DNA from: Pseudomonadales bacterium
GTDB lineage: Bacteria > Pseudomonadota > Gammaproteobacteria > Steroidobacterales > Steroidobacteraceae
Direction: 5' to 3'
Assembly (NCBI GenBank): GCA_020442965.1
Contig: JAGRJB010000167.1
Coordinates: 1-7,141 of the forward strand
Length of the DNA: 7,141 bases
A program made the translations under genes and the position numbers. Of the stretch, positions 1-6,912 are shown one piece after another (within the stretch, counting starts at the first letter, position 1; every line of letters starts with the position of its first letter). Under the pieces are notes generated by a model. That model saw only the letters and a list, made by a program, of their open reading frames with translations. It had not been told where the DNA came from and ran no database searches.

Positions 1-2484
1 CGCCTCGCTCACGAATCCTACGAGATCGCGCCCCTGCACGTTCGCACTAACCACTGCGAATCGCGAAGAATTCTCGCGCTCGAGCTTCACGGGACCTTGG
101 GTGACTGAGAGCCCCGCCGTCACAGTCAACGGTGTTCCCGCACCCGCCTCGCCGCCGACTGGCGCCGCGCCGATAGCCTCAATATCGCGTCGATATTCAT
201 CAGCTCCCCGTATGACGAGTGGTACGCGCCTGCCCTCTGTGAGCACCGCGCCGATACGCTCCCCTTCCACCAGGGCCCGCAACTCCTGCTGCACGTTCTC
301 GGCGGTGCCCGCGGTCGAACCGAGCACGGTCCTGTCCAGGTCAACGCGCAAGTATTGCATGCTGTCGTTAGCCAGATACATGACATCTTGAGCGCCGTCG
401 ACCCGCTGCATCGTCGACTGGATCGCCAGAGCGAGTTGGTTCAACTTTTCCAGATCCGGGCCAAAAACCTTGACCGCCACATCGCCGCGCGTTCCAGTCA
501 GCATCTCGGAAACCCGCATTTCAATCGGCTGCGTAAATCCAAACGCCAGTCCAGGAAAGCTCGCACCAACCTCACGCAACGACGCGATGATTTCTTCTTT
601 GCCGCCACGCCATTCTGCGGCAGGCTTCAACTCGAGAAAAGTATCGGTATCATTGAGCGACATCGGATCGAGGCCGAGTTCATCGGAACCGACGCGTGCA
701 ATAATGTTCTTGACCTCGGGTGTCGTGCGCAGGATCTCCTTCTGCACATCGAGATCGATGCGTACGGAGTCCTCCAGGCTGATCGACGGCAACTTTGCAA
801 TCTGCACGAGCACGTCGCCTTCGTCCAGAGTCGGGATGAACGACCTGCCGAGAAACGGGAATGCCAGCAGCGCCGCGACGACGGTAGCGATTGCGATCCC
901 CAAAACAATCTTGCCGTGCGCCAGCGACCAATCCAGAAGACGCGCGAACGGTGGCGTCAGTTTGCGCATCAGCCACGGCTCGTTGTGCGGGGCGCGGTGC
1001 AGGACAAACGACGAGAGCACCGGAATCACGGTGAATGACAAAACCAGCGATGCCAGCAGCGCGATGACGATGGTCGCGGCCACTGGTCGAAACAACTTGC
1101 CCTCGAGCCCCTGTAGTGTCAGGAGCGGCAGGAACACCACCGCAATGATCATGATGCCGCCAAGCACCGGCGTGGCGACTTCTTTGACCGCCCTGAAGAT
1201 GACGTGCAGCGCCGGCGTTCGCTCATTGCTCACCGGATCGCTGAGGCGGGCGACAACGTTCTCGACAACGACAACCGCCGCGTCGACCAACATGCCGATG
1301 GCCACCGCGAGCCCCCCTAACGACATCAGGTTGGCCGAAAGGCCGACGCGCTCCATGACGAGAAAGGTCGCGAGAGCGGCGAGCGGCAATGCCATTGTCA
1401 CGACGATCGCGGCGCGTATATCTCCGAGGAACAGTACCAACAAAACGATGATCAATACGGCGGCTTCGAGCAACGCTTTGGTGACTGTGCCAGTCGCTCG
1501 ATCGACCAGCGCGCTGCGATCATAGAACGGCACGATCTCGATGCCCTCGGGCAAGGTCTTGGCAATCTCATCCAGTTCTGCTCGTACTCGAGCGACCACC
1601 ATTCGGGCATTGGCGCCGCGCAGCGCGATGACGATTCCTTGCGTCGCTTCCTCGGAGCCATTGCGAGTAACGGCGCCGTAGCGGGTCAATGTTCCGTAGC
1701 CGACCGTCGCTACGTCGGCCACTCGGACGATACCGGTGCGGTCCGCTTTGACCGCAATCGCGCCGATATCCTCGAGCGTCTTCACGGTCGCATCAACACG
1801 AATCGGCAATGACTCCTCGCCCGCGGTCACGCGCCCCGCACCGTCGCCTCGATTGTTAGCCTGGAGCGCCGTGCGCAATTCTGCGAGACTCAGCCCTCGT
1901 GCCACCAGCGCCGTCATGTCCGGCTGCACCTCGAAGGTGCGAACGAACCCGCCGAGGGCGTTGACATCTGCCACGCCCTCCAGTGTCCTCAGCCGCGGCC
2001 GAATTACCCAATCGATCAGTGCGCGTCGCTCTGCCAGCGGCAATGGGCCCTCGAGCGTGAACATGTAGACATCGGATAGTGGCGTCGCGATCGGCGCCAG
2101 ACCACCAGTTACAGAGTCCGGCAGGTCAGGCATGACCGCAGCGAGACGCTCGCTCACCTGCTGCCGCGCCCAGTAGAGCTCAGTCGCATCCGTGAAGTCG
2201 ATCGTGATATCGGCGATGCCATACTTGGCCATCGAGCGCAAAATTGTCTGATTTGGAATACCTAACAACTCTTGCTCAATCGGTACGACAATCCGCGCCT
2301 CAACCTCCTCCGGGGTCATGCCTGGAGCCTTCAGGATGATCTTGGTCTGGGTAGTCGAGATGTCCGGGAACGCGTCGATTGGCAAACGCAGCAAGGCGAG
2401 CGTGCCGGCAACGACCAACCCGGCCGCGGCCAGCGAAACGATCAGGCGCTGCGTGAGCGCAAAGGCAATGAGACGTGCGATCAT
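1..2484 (-). CDS. Heavy-metal-type RND efflux pump, inner-membrane permease (CzcA/CusA family), C-terminus beyond window
   Basis: Proton-driven inner-membrane pump of a tripartite metal efflux system. The minus frame is open from ATG at 2484 to the left edge: 828 codons of a family usually about 1,030-1,050 residues long. The start MIARLIAFAL..., followed by TM1 (about 13-33) and RLPIDAFPD, matches the family N-terminus. A large periplasmic loop is followed by TM2-TM6 (about 337-495), TM7 (about 525-545) and most of the second periplasmic loop. Family marks seen: GMLVDAAVVVVEN with D401 and E408 in TM4 (proton relay), FLPLLTLQGLEGKLF at 451-465, and GRDLVGF near the edge. The ATG lies 4 bases after the stop of the fusion-protein gene, so translation is probably coupled; its own Shine-Dalgarno is weak. 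The CusA copper-site methionines are absent (aligned Q561, D610, E658), while E658 agrees with CzcA-type pumps. Substrate is therefore undecided among divalent metals. Family assignment is firm. Confidence 0.95.
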   Translation of the reverse strand, partial: MIARLIAFALTQRLIVSLAAAGLVVAGTLALLRLPIDAFPDISTTQTKIILKAPGMTPEEVEARIVVPIEQELLGIPNQTILRSMAKYGIADITIDFTDATELYWARQQVSERLAAVMPDLPDSVTGGLAPIATPLSDVYMFTLEGPLPLAERRALIDWVIRPRLRTLEGVADVNALGGFVRTFEVQPDMTALVARGLSLAELRTALQANNRGDGAGRVTAGEESLPIRVDATVKTLEDIGAIAVKADRTGIVRVADVATVGYGTLTRYGAVTRNGSEEATQGIVIALRGANARMVVARVRAELDEIAKTLPEGIEIVPFYDRSALVDRATGTVTKALLEAAVLIIVLLVLFLGDIRAAIVVTMALPLAALATFLVMERVGLSANLMSLGGLAVAIGMLVDAAVVVVENVVARLSDPVSNERTPALHVIFRAVKEVATPVLGGIMIIAVVFLPLLTLQGLEGKLFRPVAATIVIALLASLVLSFTVIPVLSSFVLHRAPHNEPWLMRKLTPPFARLLDWSLAHGKIVLGIAIATVVAALLAFPFLGRSFIPTLDEGDVLVQIAKLPSISLEDSVRIDLDVQKEILRTTPEVKNIIARVGSDELGLDPMSLNDTDTFLELKPAAEWRGGKEEIIASLREVGASFPGLAFGFTQPIEMRVSEMLTGTRGDVAVKVFGPDLEKLNQLALAIQSTMQRVDGAQDVMYLANDSMQYLRVDLDRTVLGSTAGTAENVQQELRALVEGERIGAVLTEGRRVPLVIRGADEYRRDIEAIGAAPVGGEAGAGTPLTVTAGLSVTQGPVKLERENSSRFAVVSANVQGRDLVGFVSEA

Positions 2485-2488
2485 GGCG

Positions 2489-3577
2489 CTATTCGTCTGC
2501 GATCCCGATCCACGCGCCCTTCAGCAGTGCGGTACCCGTGATCGCAACTCGATCGCCTCGATTGAGTACGTCACTACGCGCAAACCCGGCGCGGGCCGCT
2601 TCTGGATCTACTAACACGACCTCGAAGCCACCATCGCGCTCAGCGAAGACGAACGTTTCGGATCCACGGCGTACGAATGCTCGGGCGGGCACGGCGAAGC
2701 TGCCCGTTGCCGCGGTACGCGGCGAGATGGCGGCGTTCACCGACTCGCCGGGGAGCAGACACGTATCCTTGTCCGTGATGATCGCAGTCACTGTAACAAC
2801 GTGATTGGACTCGACCTGCATGCCTACCGACGAGAGCATGGCGCTTGCCTCACAGCTCCGCCCCCGCACAGTCGCGGAATCACCGGGTCGCAAACTGCGC
2901 GCGACGTCGGCGCTGGCCACCAGCGCCACGTGCAACTGCTCCGGCGTTCCGATCACGCCGAGCGGATCGCCGGTGGCCACGCTCTGCCCCACTGCGAGCT
3001 TTGGGCCCGCGAGCACACCGTCCACGGGTGCACGCACGATCATTTGACCATCGCGAGTAGATAGGTCCATGCCGGGATAGGCACCGATCGATGCACTGCG
3101 CTGAGCAGCGGCGGCCGCGTAGTCGGCCTCGGACTGTTCGAGTCTACCCGCCGAAATCACGCCTGCCTTGAGTAAAGTGCGATCGCGCGTGACACGCTGC
3201 TCCGCCGCCTTGGCTGCCGCCTGCGCCTCGCGTGCGCTACGCTGCAAGACTGCAATCTCGGGACCCGCCAACACCATCAAAACGTCGCCACGTTTGAGCG
3301 GCCGACCGGGCATTGCGCGAACCTCTATCACGCGGCCAGCGGCTGGCGCAGTTAGCAGCGCACGCCCGGCCGAACCTGGCTCGATGTGTCCAGTCAACGT
3401 GAGTCCGGATGCTGACAGCGCGCCCGAGTCATCGAGCATCAGGGTCTCGATATGTGCGTTGGCGCGCTGGGCGGGGGTCAAATGAACCATTTCGGCCGCC
3501 CACACCTGGCCGCTCAACAGCCACAGGAAAGCCAGCGTGCCGGCAAGGGCCAGCGAACTCCATTCACGCGGTCGCAT
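2489..3577 (-). CDS. Periplasmic membrane fusion (adaptor) protein of the RND efflux system (CzcB/HlyD-type)
   Basis: Adaptor that joins the RND pump to an outer-membrane channel in the periplasm; 362 residues, close to the usual family length. The N-terminus is a plausible signal peptide: basic start MRPREW, hydrophobic core at about 8-22, and a possible cleavage after VWA (27). Next come the first half of a barrel-sandwich/lipoyl-like domain (74-108, TAPAAGRVIEV and GRPLKRGDVL), a short Ala-rich helical hairpin (109-165), and the second half (180-210, VRAPVDGVLAGP and VGQSVATGDPLGVIG). Beta-barrel and membrane-proximal parts follow. No His-rich metal-binding N-terminal or C-terminal extension is seen, unlike several CzcB or SilB proteins. 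The ATG at 3577 has a good Shine-Dalgarno, AAGGA (plus positions 3586-3590), 8 bases upstream. It is first in the operon and ends in TAG 4 bases before the pump gene. The family is firm; the transported metal is not known. Confidence 0.93.
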   Translation of the reverse strand: MRPREWSSLALAGTLAFLWLLSGQVWAAEMVHLTPAQRANAHIETLMLDDSGALSASGLTLTGHIEPGSAGRALLTAPAAGRVIEVRAMPGRPLKRGDVLMVLAGPEIAVLQRSAREAQAAAKAAEQRVTRDRTLLKAGVISAGRLEQSEADYAAAAAQRSASIGAYPGMDLSTRDGQMIVRAPVDGVLAGPKLAVGQSVATGDPLGVIGTPEQLHVALVASADVARSLRPGDSATVRGRSCEASAMLSSVGMQVESNHVVTVTAIITDKDTCLLPGESVNAAISPRTAATGSFAVPARAFVRRGSETFVFAERDGGFEVVLVDPEAARAGFARSDVLNRGDRVAITGTALLKGAWIGIADE

Positions 3578-3926
3578 GGGACGATTCCTTAACTATACTA
3601 TTGCCGAGCGACAAGCATACCAGCGTCACTGCGTTCACAGTCATGGCAGCGCGGACCGAGCAGTGTTCGGCACGCTGATGCCGCACCCGCACTCGCATGC
3701 GTGCTCGCTATGCCAACTTGACGGCAAGGCCTCGCTGGACGGATGTCGCGCCGGCGGTGCTGGGCCGCGGCATGACGCGCCTTCGCGGGTGGCGTCTACG
3801 GCAGGTACTCTGGAAGCCATTTCCTGAGCGGCGCTATCGGCCACGGATCCCGCACTCTGCCAAGACGTCACGGGTAACTACCTATACCCTATCGCACGCG
3901 GCCGCCCAAACTGCTGGAACAGACAA
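3578..3926. other. Divergent intergenic region between efflux operon and LysR-type gene
   Basis: This 349-base gap lies between two divergent starts and must hold both promoters. Seen here: the Shine-Dalgarno of the fusion-protein gene at 3586-3590; an AT-rich patch (3591-3601) with a TATAGT-like minus-strand hexamer that sits too close to the start to be a convincing -10; a small dyad GACGC/GCGTC at 3774-3778 and 3792-3796; and the palindrome at 3872-3889 (separate entry). Short open frames cross it on both strands, including a His/Cys-rich start MPHPHSHACSLCQ at 3678, but none has a ribosome site or recognisable family. No outer-membrane channel gene is here. The gap is long for a simple divergent promoter, so it could hide a decayed gene or a small RNA; neither can be shown. 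Confidence 0.6.
3872..3889 (+). promoter_or_regulatory. Candidate operator, interrupted palindrome GGGTA-N8-TACCC (copy 1)
   Basis: The sequence GGGTAACTACCTATACCC has perfect 5-base inverted arms around an 8-base centre. It ends 37 bases before the LysR start, where the core promoter would be expected, which fits autoregulation or repression. A near-identical 18-mer occurs at 6812-6829 (16 of 18 identical, same orientation). The binding protein is unknown; the spacing is not the classic T-N11-A LysR box. Function is inferred from position, symmetry and repetition only. Confidence 0.5.
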
Positions 3927-4775
3927 ATGGATACTGAGCTCGCACGCACTTTTCTCGTCGTGATCGCTGCCGGAAATTTCGTGGAGGCGGCCGCGCGCCT
4001 GCATATTACGCAGTCCACCGTTAGTGCGCGTATCCAGCGGCTGGAAGAGACGCTTGGTGCCGAATTGTTCGTTCGTAACAAGTCTGGCACAACGCTGACA
4101 CCGGCCGGCCGACAGTTTCAGCGACACGCCGCACTCCTCACGCGCACGGTTGAACAAGCGCGGGAGGAAATTGCGATTGTTAGCGGGGATCGCGCGACTT
4201 TGACTATCGGCAGTCGCATCGGCTTGTGGGAAGAATTGCTGCTGCGGTGGCTGCCGCTGTTCAAGGCGCTCGCGCCAGACGTCGTCGTGCGCGCCCTCGT
4301 CGGTTTCGAGGAAGACCTGATGCAATCGATGCTCGAGGGTCGGCTGGACGTCGGGGTCATGTACGACCCACAGGCTCGTCCCGGTCTGACCGTCGAGCCT
4401 TTGCCGGAGGAACAGCTGGTGATGGTGTCCTCACGACGGGATGATCGAGGTCTGCCGGAGCGCGACTACGTCTACATCGACTGGGGGCCGGAGTTTTTTG
4501 CGCAACATGCTCTGGCTTTTCCGAACTTCCCCGGCGCCTCGCTGTCCGTCAACATCGGTTGGCTCGGCCTGCAACACGTACTAACCTCCGGCGGTGCTGG
4601 CTACTTCCCGGCGCGGATGCTGCGCCACCACGAGCTCGCCGGACGGGTGCATCGCGTTGCCGAAGTGCCGCAATTTAGGTTGCGAGCCTATCTGTGCTTT
4701 CCAACCAAGCTGGATTCGGGCCCACTCGCGCTTGCTCTCGACACAATACGACGAGTTGCCGCAGACTCTGCGTGA
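3927..4775 (+). CDS. LysR-type transcriptional regulator (HdfR-like subgroup)
   Basis: DNA-binding transcription regulator, 282 residues, slightly short for the LysR family (about 290-310). The N-terminal winged helix-turn-helix spans about 1-60: MDTELARTFLVVIAAGNF, then VEAAARLHITQSTVSARIQRLEETLG, then ELFVRNKSGTTLTPAGRQF. The rest is the ligand-sensing domain, with LTIGSRIGLWEELL at about 90-103 and LDVGVMYDPQ. The opening MDTEL..TFL and the phrase YIDWGPEFFAQH (about 183-194) resemble the HdfR-type subgroup, from memory of that family. The ATG at 3927 has GGAA 7 bases upstream (3916-3919) and the protein start fits the family. It is divergent from the efflux operon across 349 bases and ends 37 bases from the convergent Rieske-reductase gene. 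Typical LysR logic makes the divergent operon a likely target, and the palindrome just upstream a possible autoregulatory site. The inducer cannot be predicted. Confidence 0.93.
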   Translation: MDTELARTFLVVIAAGNFVEAAARLHITQSTVSARIQRLEETLGAELFVRNKSGTTLTPAGRQFQRHAALLTRTVEQAREEIAIVSGDRATLTIGSRIGLWEELLLRWLPLFKALAPDVVVRALVGFEEDLMQSMLEGRLDVGVMYDPQARPGLTVEPLPEEQLVMVSSRRDDRGLPERDYVYIDWGPEFFAQHALAFPNFPGASLSVNIGWLGLQHVLTSGGAGYFPARMLRHHELAGRVHRVAEVPQFRLRAYLCFPTKLDSGPLALALDTIRRVAADSA

Positions 4776-4812
4776 GCGCAGTGGACGCGACGATTGCTTA
4801 CGCTCGGGAGTC

Positions 4813-6363
4813 TCAATTATCCGCGAGCAGAGTCTCGACGGCATCCACGTCGTCTCGCTCCAGCGCCGCTTCAATCGCGAGGCTCAGGCGATCACGTCCG
4901 ACAGTAACCACCGCGACAGGCCGCCCTGCGCGCCGATAGATCACGGTGGCATCGTGGCGCGCAATGTTACCCAGCACCTCGATTGCATCGTCCGCAGTCG
5001 CATGGCCGACGTACGACAGCGTGACATCATAGTGTCGGCTCCAGAAGAATGGCACATCGCGAAACCGTTCCCCCAGGCCTAACATGTCGCGGGCAACCGA
5101 CTGGCCCTGCCGCTGAGCGAGAACCCAGTGCTCGATGCGAACAGACGTGCCCTGACGTGGATCCGGGTAGCGGGCGATATCGCCCGCCGCCCAGACGCCA
5201 GGAAAACTCGTACGCAGATGAGAATCCACCACGATCCCGTCGTCTACTTTGAGTCCGGCCTTGGTCGCGAGTGCAACGCGCGGCCGCACGCCCACACCAA
5301 GCACGACGAAGTCCGCTTCCAGCACCACACCGTTCTCGAGCTCCACCGTCTGCGTGTGAATTGCGCGTGGGCTTGTCGTTAGATGAAAGCGCACGCCGTG
5401 CTTCTCGTGCAATGCTTGTACGAATTGGCCGAGCTGCGCACCCAGTACACGTTCCAGCGGAACCCGGTCGCGGCTTACGACAGCTACTTCTAGCCCACGC
5501 GTACGTAGCGCTGCGGCCGCCTCGAGTCCGATGAAACTCGAGCCAACGATGACAGCTCTGCGGGCAGTCCTGGCCGCTGCGATGATGGCTTTTGCATCAT
5601 TCAATGTTCGCAGCGTAAACACAGTCGGGAGGTCGGAACCGGCGAGCGCGAGCCGCCGCGGCTCTGCTCCGGTTGCGAGTAACAGAGCATCGTAGGGAAC
5701 AGTCCGACCGCTCTGCAGCAGCAGCGACTTCTTGCTCGGGTTCAGCTCGGCCGCGGGATCGTCGGTCCGCAGGTCGACCTTGATTTGCTCATAAAATTGA
5801 CGCGACCGCAACGAGACCCACTCTTCGGGCGCCGTACCTGCCAGGTAATCCTTGCTGAGGTTCGGGCGATCGACCGGGCCTGAGGACTCATTGCCGATCA
5901 GCGTGATGGACCCCGTGTGCCCGAGCGCACGCAGGCGTTCTGCAGCAGCCGAACCGGCCGCGCCCGCACCCACGATAACGATACTGGTAGGGAGCGTGAT
6001 TGACGGCTTTGCCGGCCCTGGCGCGCGCTTCTGGGCACGAACGATCACGCGATCATCGCGACGCTCCACTTCATAGCAAGCGATCGTGTCCAAGGCTGGC
6101 GCGCCGCGAGCCTCGCCAGTGTTCAAGTCGAAGCAGGCATGGTGCCACGGACAGCGAATGGTTTTGCCGACGACAAGTCCGTCACCGAGTGGGCCACCAT
6201 AGTGCGAGCACGTCGCGCTGATCGCGCGAATGTCCGCGCCCGTCCGCACCAGCACGATCGCCTTGCCGCCCGCGTGCCCTAACAACGGCATGTTCTCCGC
6301 AAGTTCGGCTAACGGCACTCCGATCGCCAAATCGGGTCCCACGAGGGGCGGCGCTTGTTCCAT
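4813..6363 (-). CDS. Rieske [2Fe-2S]-fused FAD/NAD(P)H-dependent oxidoreductase (AIFM3-like ferredoxin reductase)
   Basis: Cytoplasmic redox protein of 516 residues, complete, with no signal peptide or membrane segment. Residues about 8-110 form a Rieske ferredoxin-type domain with both ligand pairs intact: C52-S-H54 and C71-P-W-H74. The FAD-binding motif VGAGAAG (131-137), DRPNLSKDYLAG (165-176), ATGAEPR (230-236), NAD(P)H-binding VGSSFIGLE (273-281) and the second FAD motif WAAGDIA (391-397) follow in standard order. A reductase C-terminal domain (from about 437, VPFFWSRHYD) ends the protein. The family passes electrons between NAD(P)H, FAD and the iron-sulfur cluster; the physiological partner is unknown. 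Human AIFM3 and many bacterial proteins share this layout. The ATG at 6363 has AGGAG (plus positions 6371-6375) 7 bases upstream. It is monocistronic here and converges on the LysR gene with no clear terminator in the 37-base gap. No oxygenase component lies nearby. Confidence 0.94.
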   Translation of the reverse strand: MEQAPPLVGPDLAIGVPLAELAENMPLLGHAGGKAIVLVRTGADIRAISATCSHYGGPLGDGLVVGKTIRCPWHHACFDLNTGEARGAPALDTIACYEVERRDDRVIVRAQKRAPGPAKPSITLPTSIVIVGAGAAGSAAAERLRALGHTGSITLIGNESSGPVDRPNLSKDYLAGTAPEEWVSLRSRQFYEQIKVDLRTDDPAAELNPSKKSLLLQSGRTVPYDALLLATGAEPRRLALAGSDLPTVFTLRTLNDAKAIIAAARTARRAVIVGSSFIGLEAAAALRTRGLEVAVVSRDRVPLERVLGAQLGQFVQALHEKHGVRFHLTTSPRAIHTQTVELENGVVLEADFVVLGVGVRPRVALATKAGLKVDDGIVVDSHLRTSFPGVWAAGDIARYPDPRQGTSVRIEHWVLAQRQGQSVARDMLGLGERFRDVPFFWSRHYDVTLSYVGHATADDAIEVLGNIARHDATVIYRRAGRPVAVVTVGRDRLSLAIEAALERDDVDAVETLLADN

Positions 6364-6406
6364 TTGCAGGCTCCTGTCGCGAAGTTCGGTGCAGTGCGAT
6401 CAGTCC

Positions 6407-6434
6407 AGCCTAACACCCGCCGGCGTTATTTCAA
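6407..6434 (-). promoter_or_regulatory. Weak candidate promoter for the Rieske-reductase gene
   Basis: On the minus strand TTGAAA (plus positions 6429-6434) and TAGGCT (6407-6412) are separated by 16 bases, 44-71 bases upstream of the start codon. The -35 is good but the -10 matches only three of six consensus positions, so this is tentative. Confidence 0.25.
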
Positions 6435-6610
6435 CCGGTATAGATCCTTGCGATGTAGCGGCAAATCCGCTGGATCGGCCTTGCTCACCGACCGAATTTC
6501 TATCTGCAAAGACGATACCTGACATCGAAATTTATCGTTTGTCGGAGAACTTGTCAGTGCGCAAACTCGTGTGTGCGCGCTCACGCAGTGTTTGCTTTGT
6601 TACGGGGCGC

Positions 6611-6615
6611 AGGAG
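6611..6615 (+). promoter_or_regulatory. Ribosome binding site deciding the start of the small acidic protein
   Basis: AGGAG stands 6 bases before ATG at 6622. A longer reading from GTG at 6571 would add 17 residues, but the site favours the ATG and a 53-residue product. Confidence 0.7.
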
Positions 6616-6621
6616 CTATTT

Positions 6622-6783
6622 ATGCACGGCAAGAAAAAGGCATGGCAGCCGCATGTTGATCCCGAGCCACTTTTCAATCCGTTTATTTCGACCACCCAAT
6701 CGAAGGACGAGTTGTATCCGGACGAAAGCATCGAACTCGAAGACGAGGAAGACACCGACGACAGCGAATCCACGGATCAGTAG
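6622..6783 (+). CDS. Small hypothetical protein with a strongly acidic C-terminal tail (53 aa)
   Basis: I do not recognise this protein. It starts MHGKKKAWQPHVDPEP, with a basic Lys cluster at 4-6, has a middle PLFNPFISTTQSKDELYP, and ends in an acidic, probably disordered tail (from about 34, many Asp/Glu plus Ser/Thr). There are no Cys residues, signal peptide or membrane segment. A strong AGGAG 6 bases upstream of the ATG and the protein-like pattern of basic head, proline/aromatic middle and acidic tail argue that it is real. Codons in the first half are less GC-rich than in the neighbours. It is followed after 129 bases by the DUF6522-like gene on the same strand and preceded by a 258-base gap shared with the divergent Rieske-reductase gene. 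A role as a small adaptor or regulator would be a guess. Confidence 0.65.
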   Translation: MHGKKKAWQPHVDPEPLFNPFISTTQSKDELYPDESIELEDEEDTDDSESTDQ

Positions 6784-6811
6784 CGCTTGATCTGGCGTGC
6801 GGTTCGAGCTG

Positions 6812-6829
6812 GGGTAAATACGTATACCC
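6812..6829 (+). promoter_or_regulatory. Candidate operator, interrupted palindrome GGGTA-N8-TACCC (copy 2)
   Basis: The sequence GGGTAAATACGTATACCC differs from copy 1 at only two positions, both in the 8-base centre. It lies 83 bases before the DUF6522-like start and 28 bases after the stop of the acidic small protein. A wider dyad GCTGGG/CCCAGC (6808-6813 and 6827-6832) overlaps it, and ATACGTAT in the centre is itself a perfect palindrome. No T-run follows, so it is not a normal intrinsic terminator; an operator is the better reading. Confidence 0.5.
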
Positions 6830-6912
6830 AGCGACGCGGCATTGACCGATAACTGAGCGGATTCGGCCGACTCGAGCTGGCCGGTGGGTTCAACTGAGCG
6901 TGACGCGGTGAC

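Noticed and set aside
470..1525. Long plus-strand open frame opposite the RND pump gene
   Set aside because: It is Ser/Thr/Arg-rich with no domain pattern; it is an antisense shadow of the clearly real pump gene.
3586..3620. MerR-type promoter with a long spacer before the efflux operon
   Set aside because: The TATAGT hexamer is too close to the Shine-Dalgarno and start codon, and no suitable -35 lies at 17-20 bases.
3678..3827. Plus-strand frame starting MPHPHSHACSLCQ as a possible metal-binding peptide gene
   Set aside because: There is no ribosome site before the ATG, the rest of the frame has no recognisable pattern, and the opposite strand is equally open; GC-rich intergenic DNA gives such frames by chance.
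3641..3871. Minus-strand 76-codon frame with HACECGCG upstream of the efflux operon
   Set aside because: It has no ribosome site, low-complexity composition and no family likeness. It is kept only as a question for the gap.
3882..4325. Minus-strand open frame opposite the start of the LysR gene
   Set aside because: The plus-strand frame carries a full LysR DNA-binding domain; the minus frame has no family pattern.
4768..4812. Possible terminator hairpin GAGCG/CGCTC between the convergent genes
   Set aside because: The stem is only 5-6 bases, the loop is over 20 bases and there is no T-run.
6521..6543. Imperfect dyad GACA...TGTC with inner CGA/TCG in the gap before the acidic small gene
   Set aside because: The outer and inner arms are out of register by one base and no known operator is matched well.
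6808..6832. Intrinsic terminator after the acidic small gene
   Set aside because: The GCTGGG/CCCAGC stem is present, but no T-run follows; the match to copy 1 upstream of the LysR gene favours an operator.
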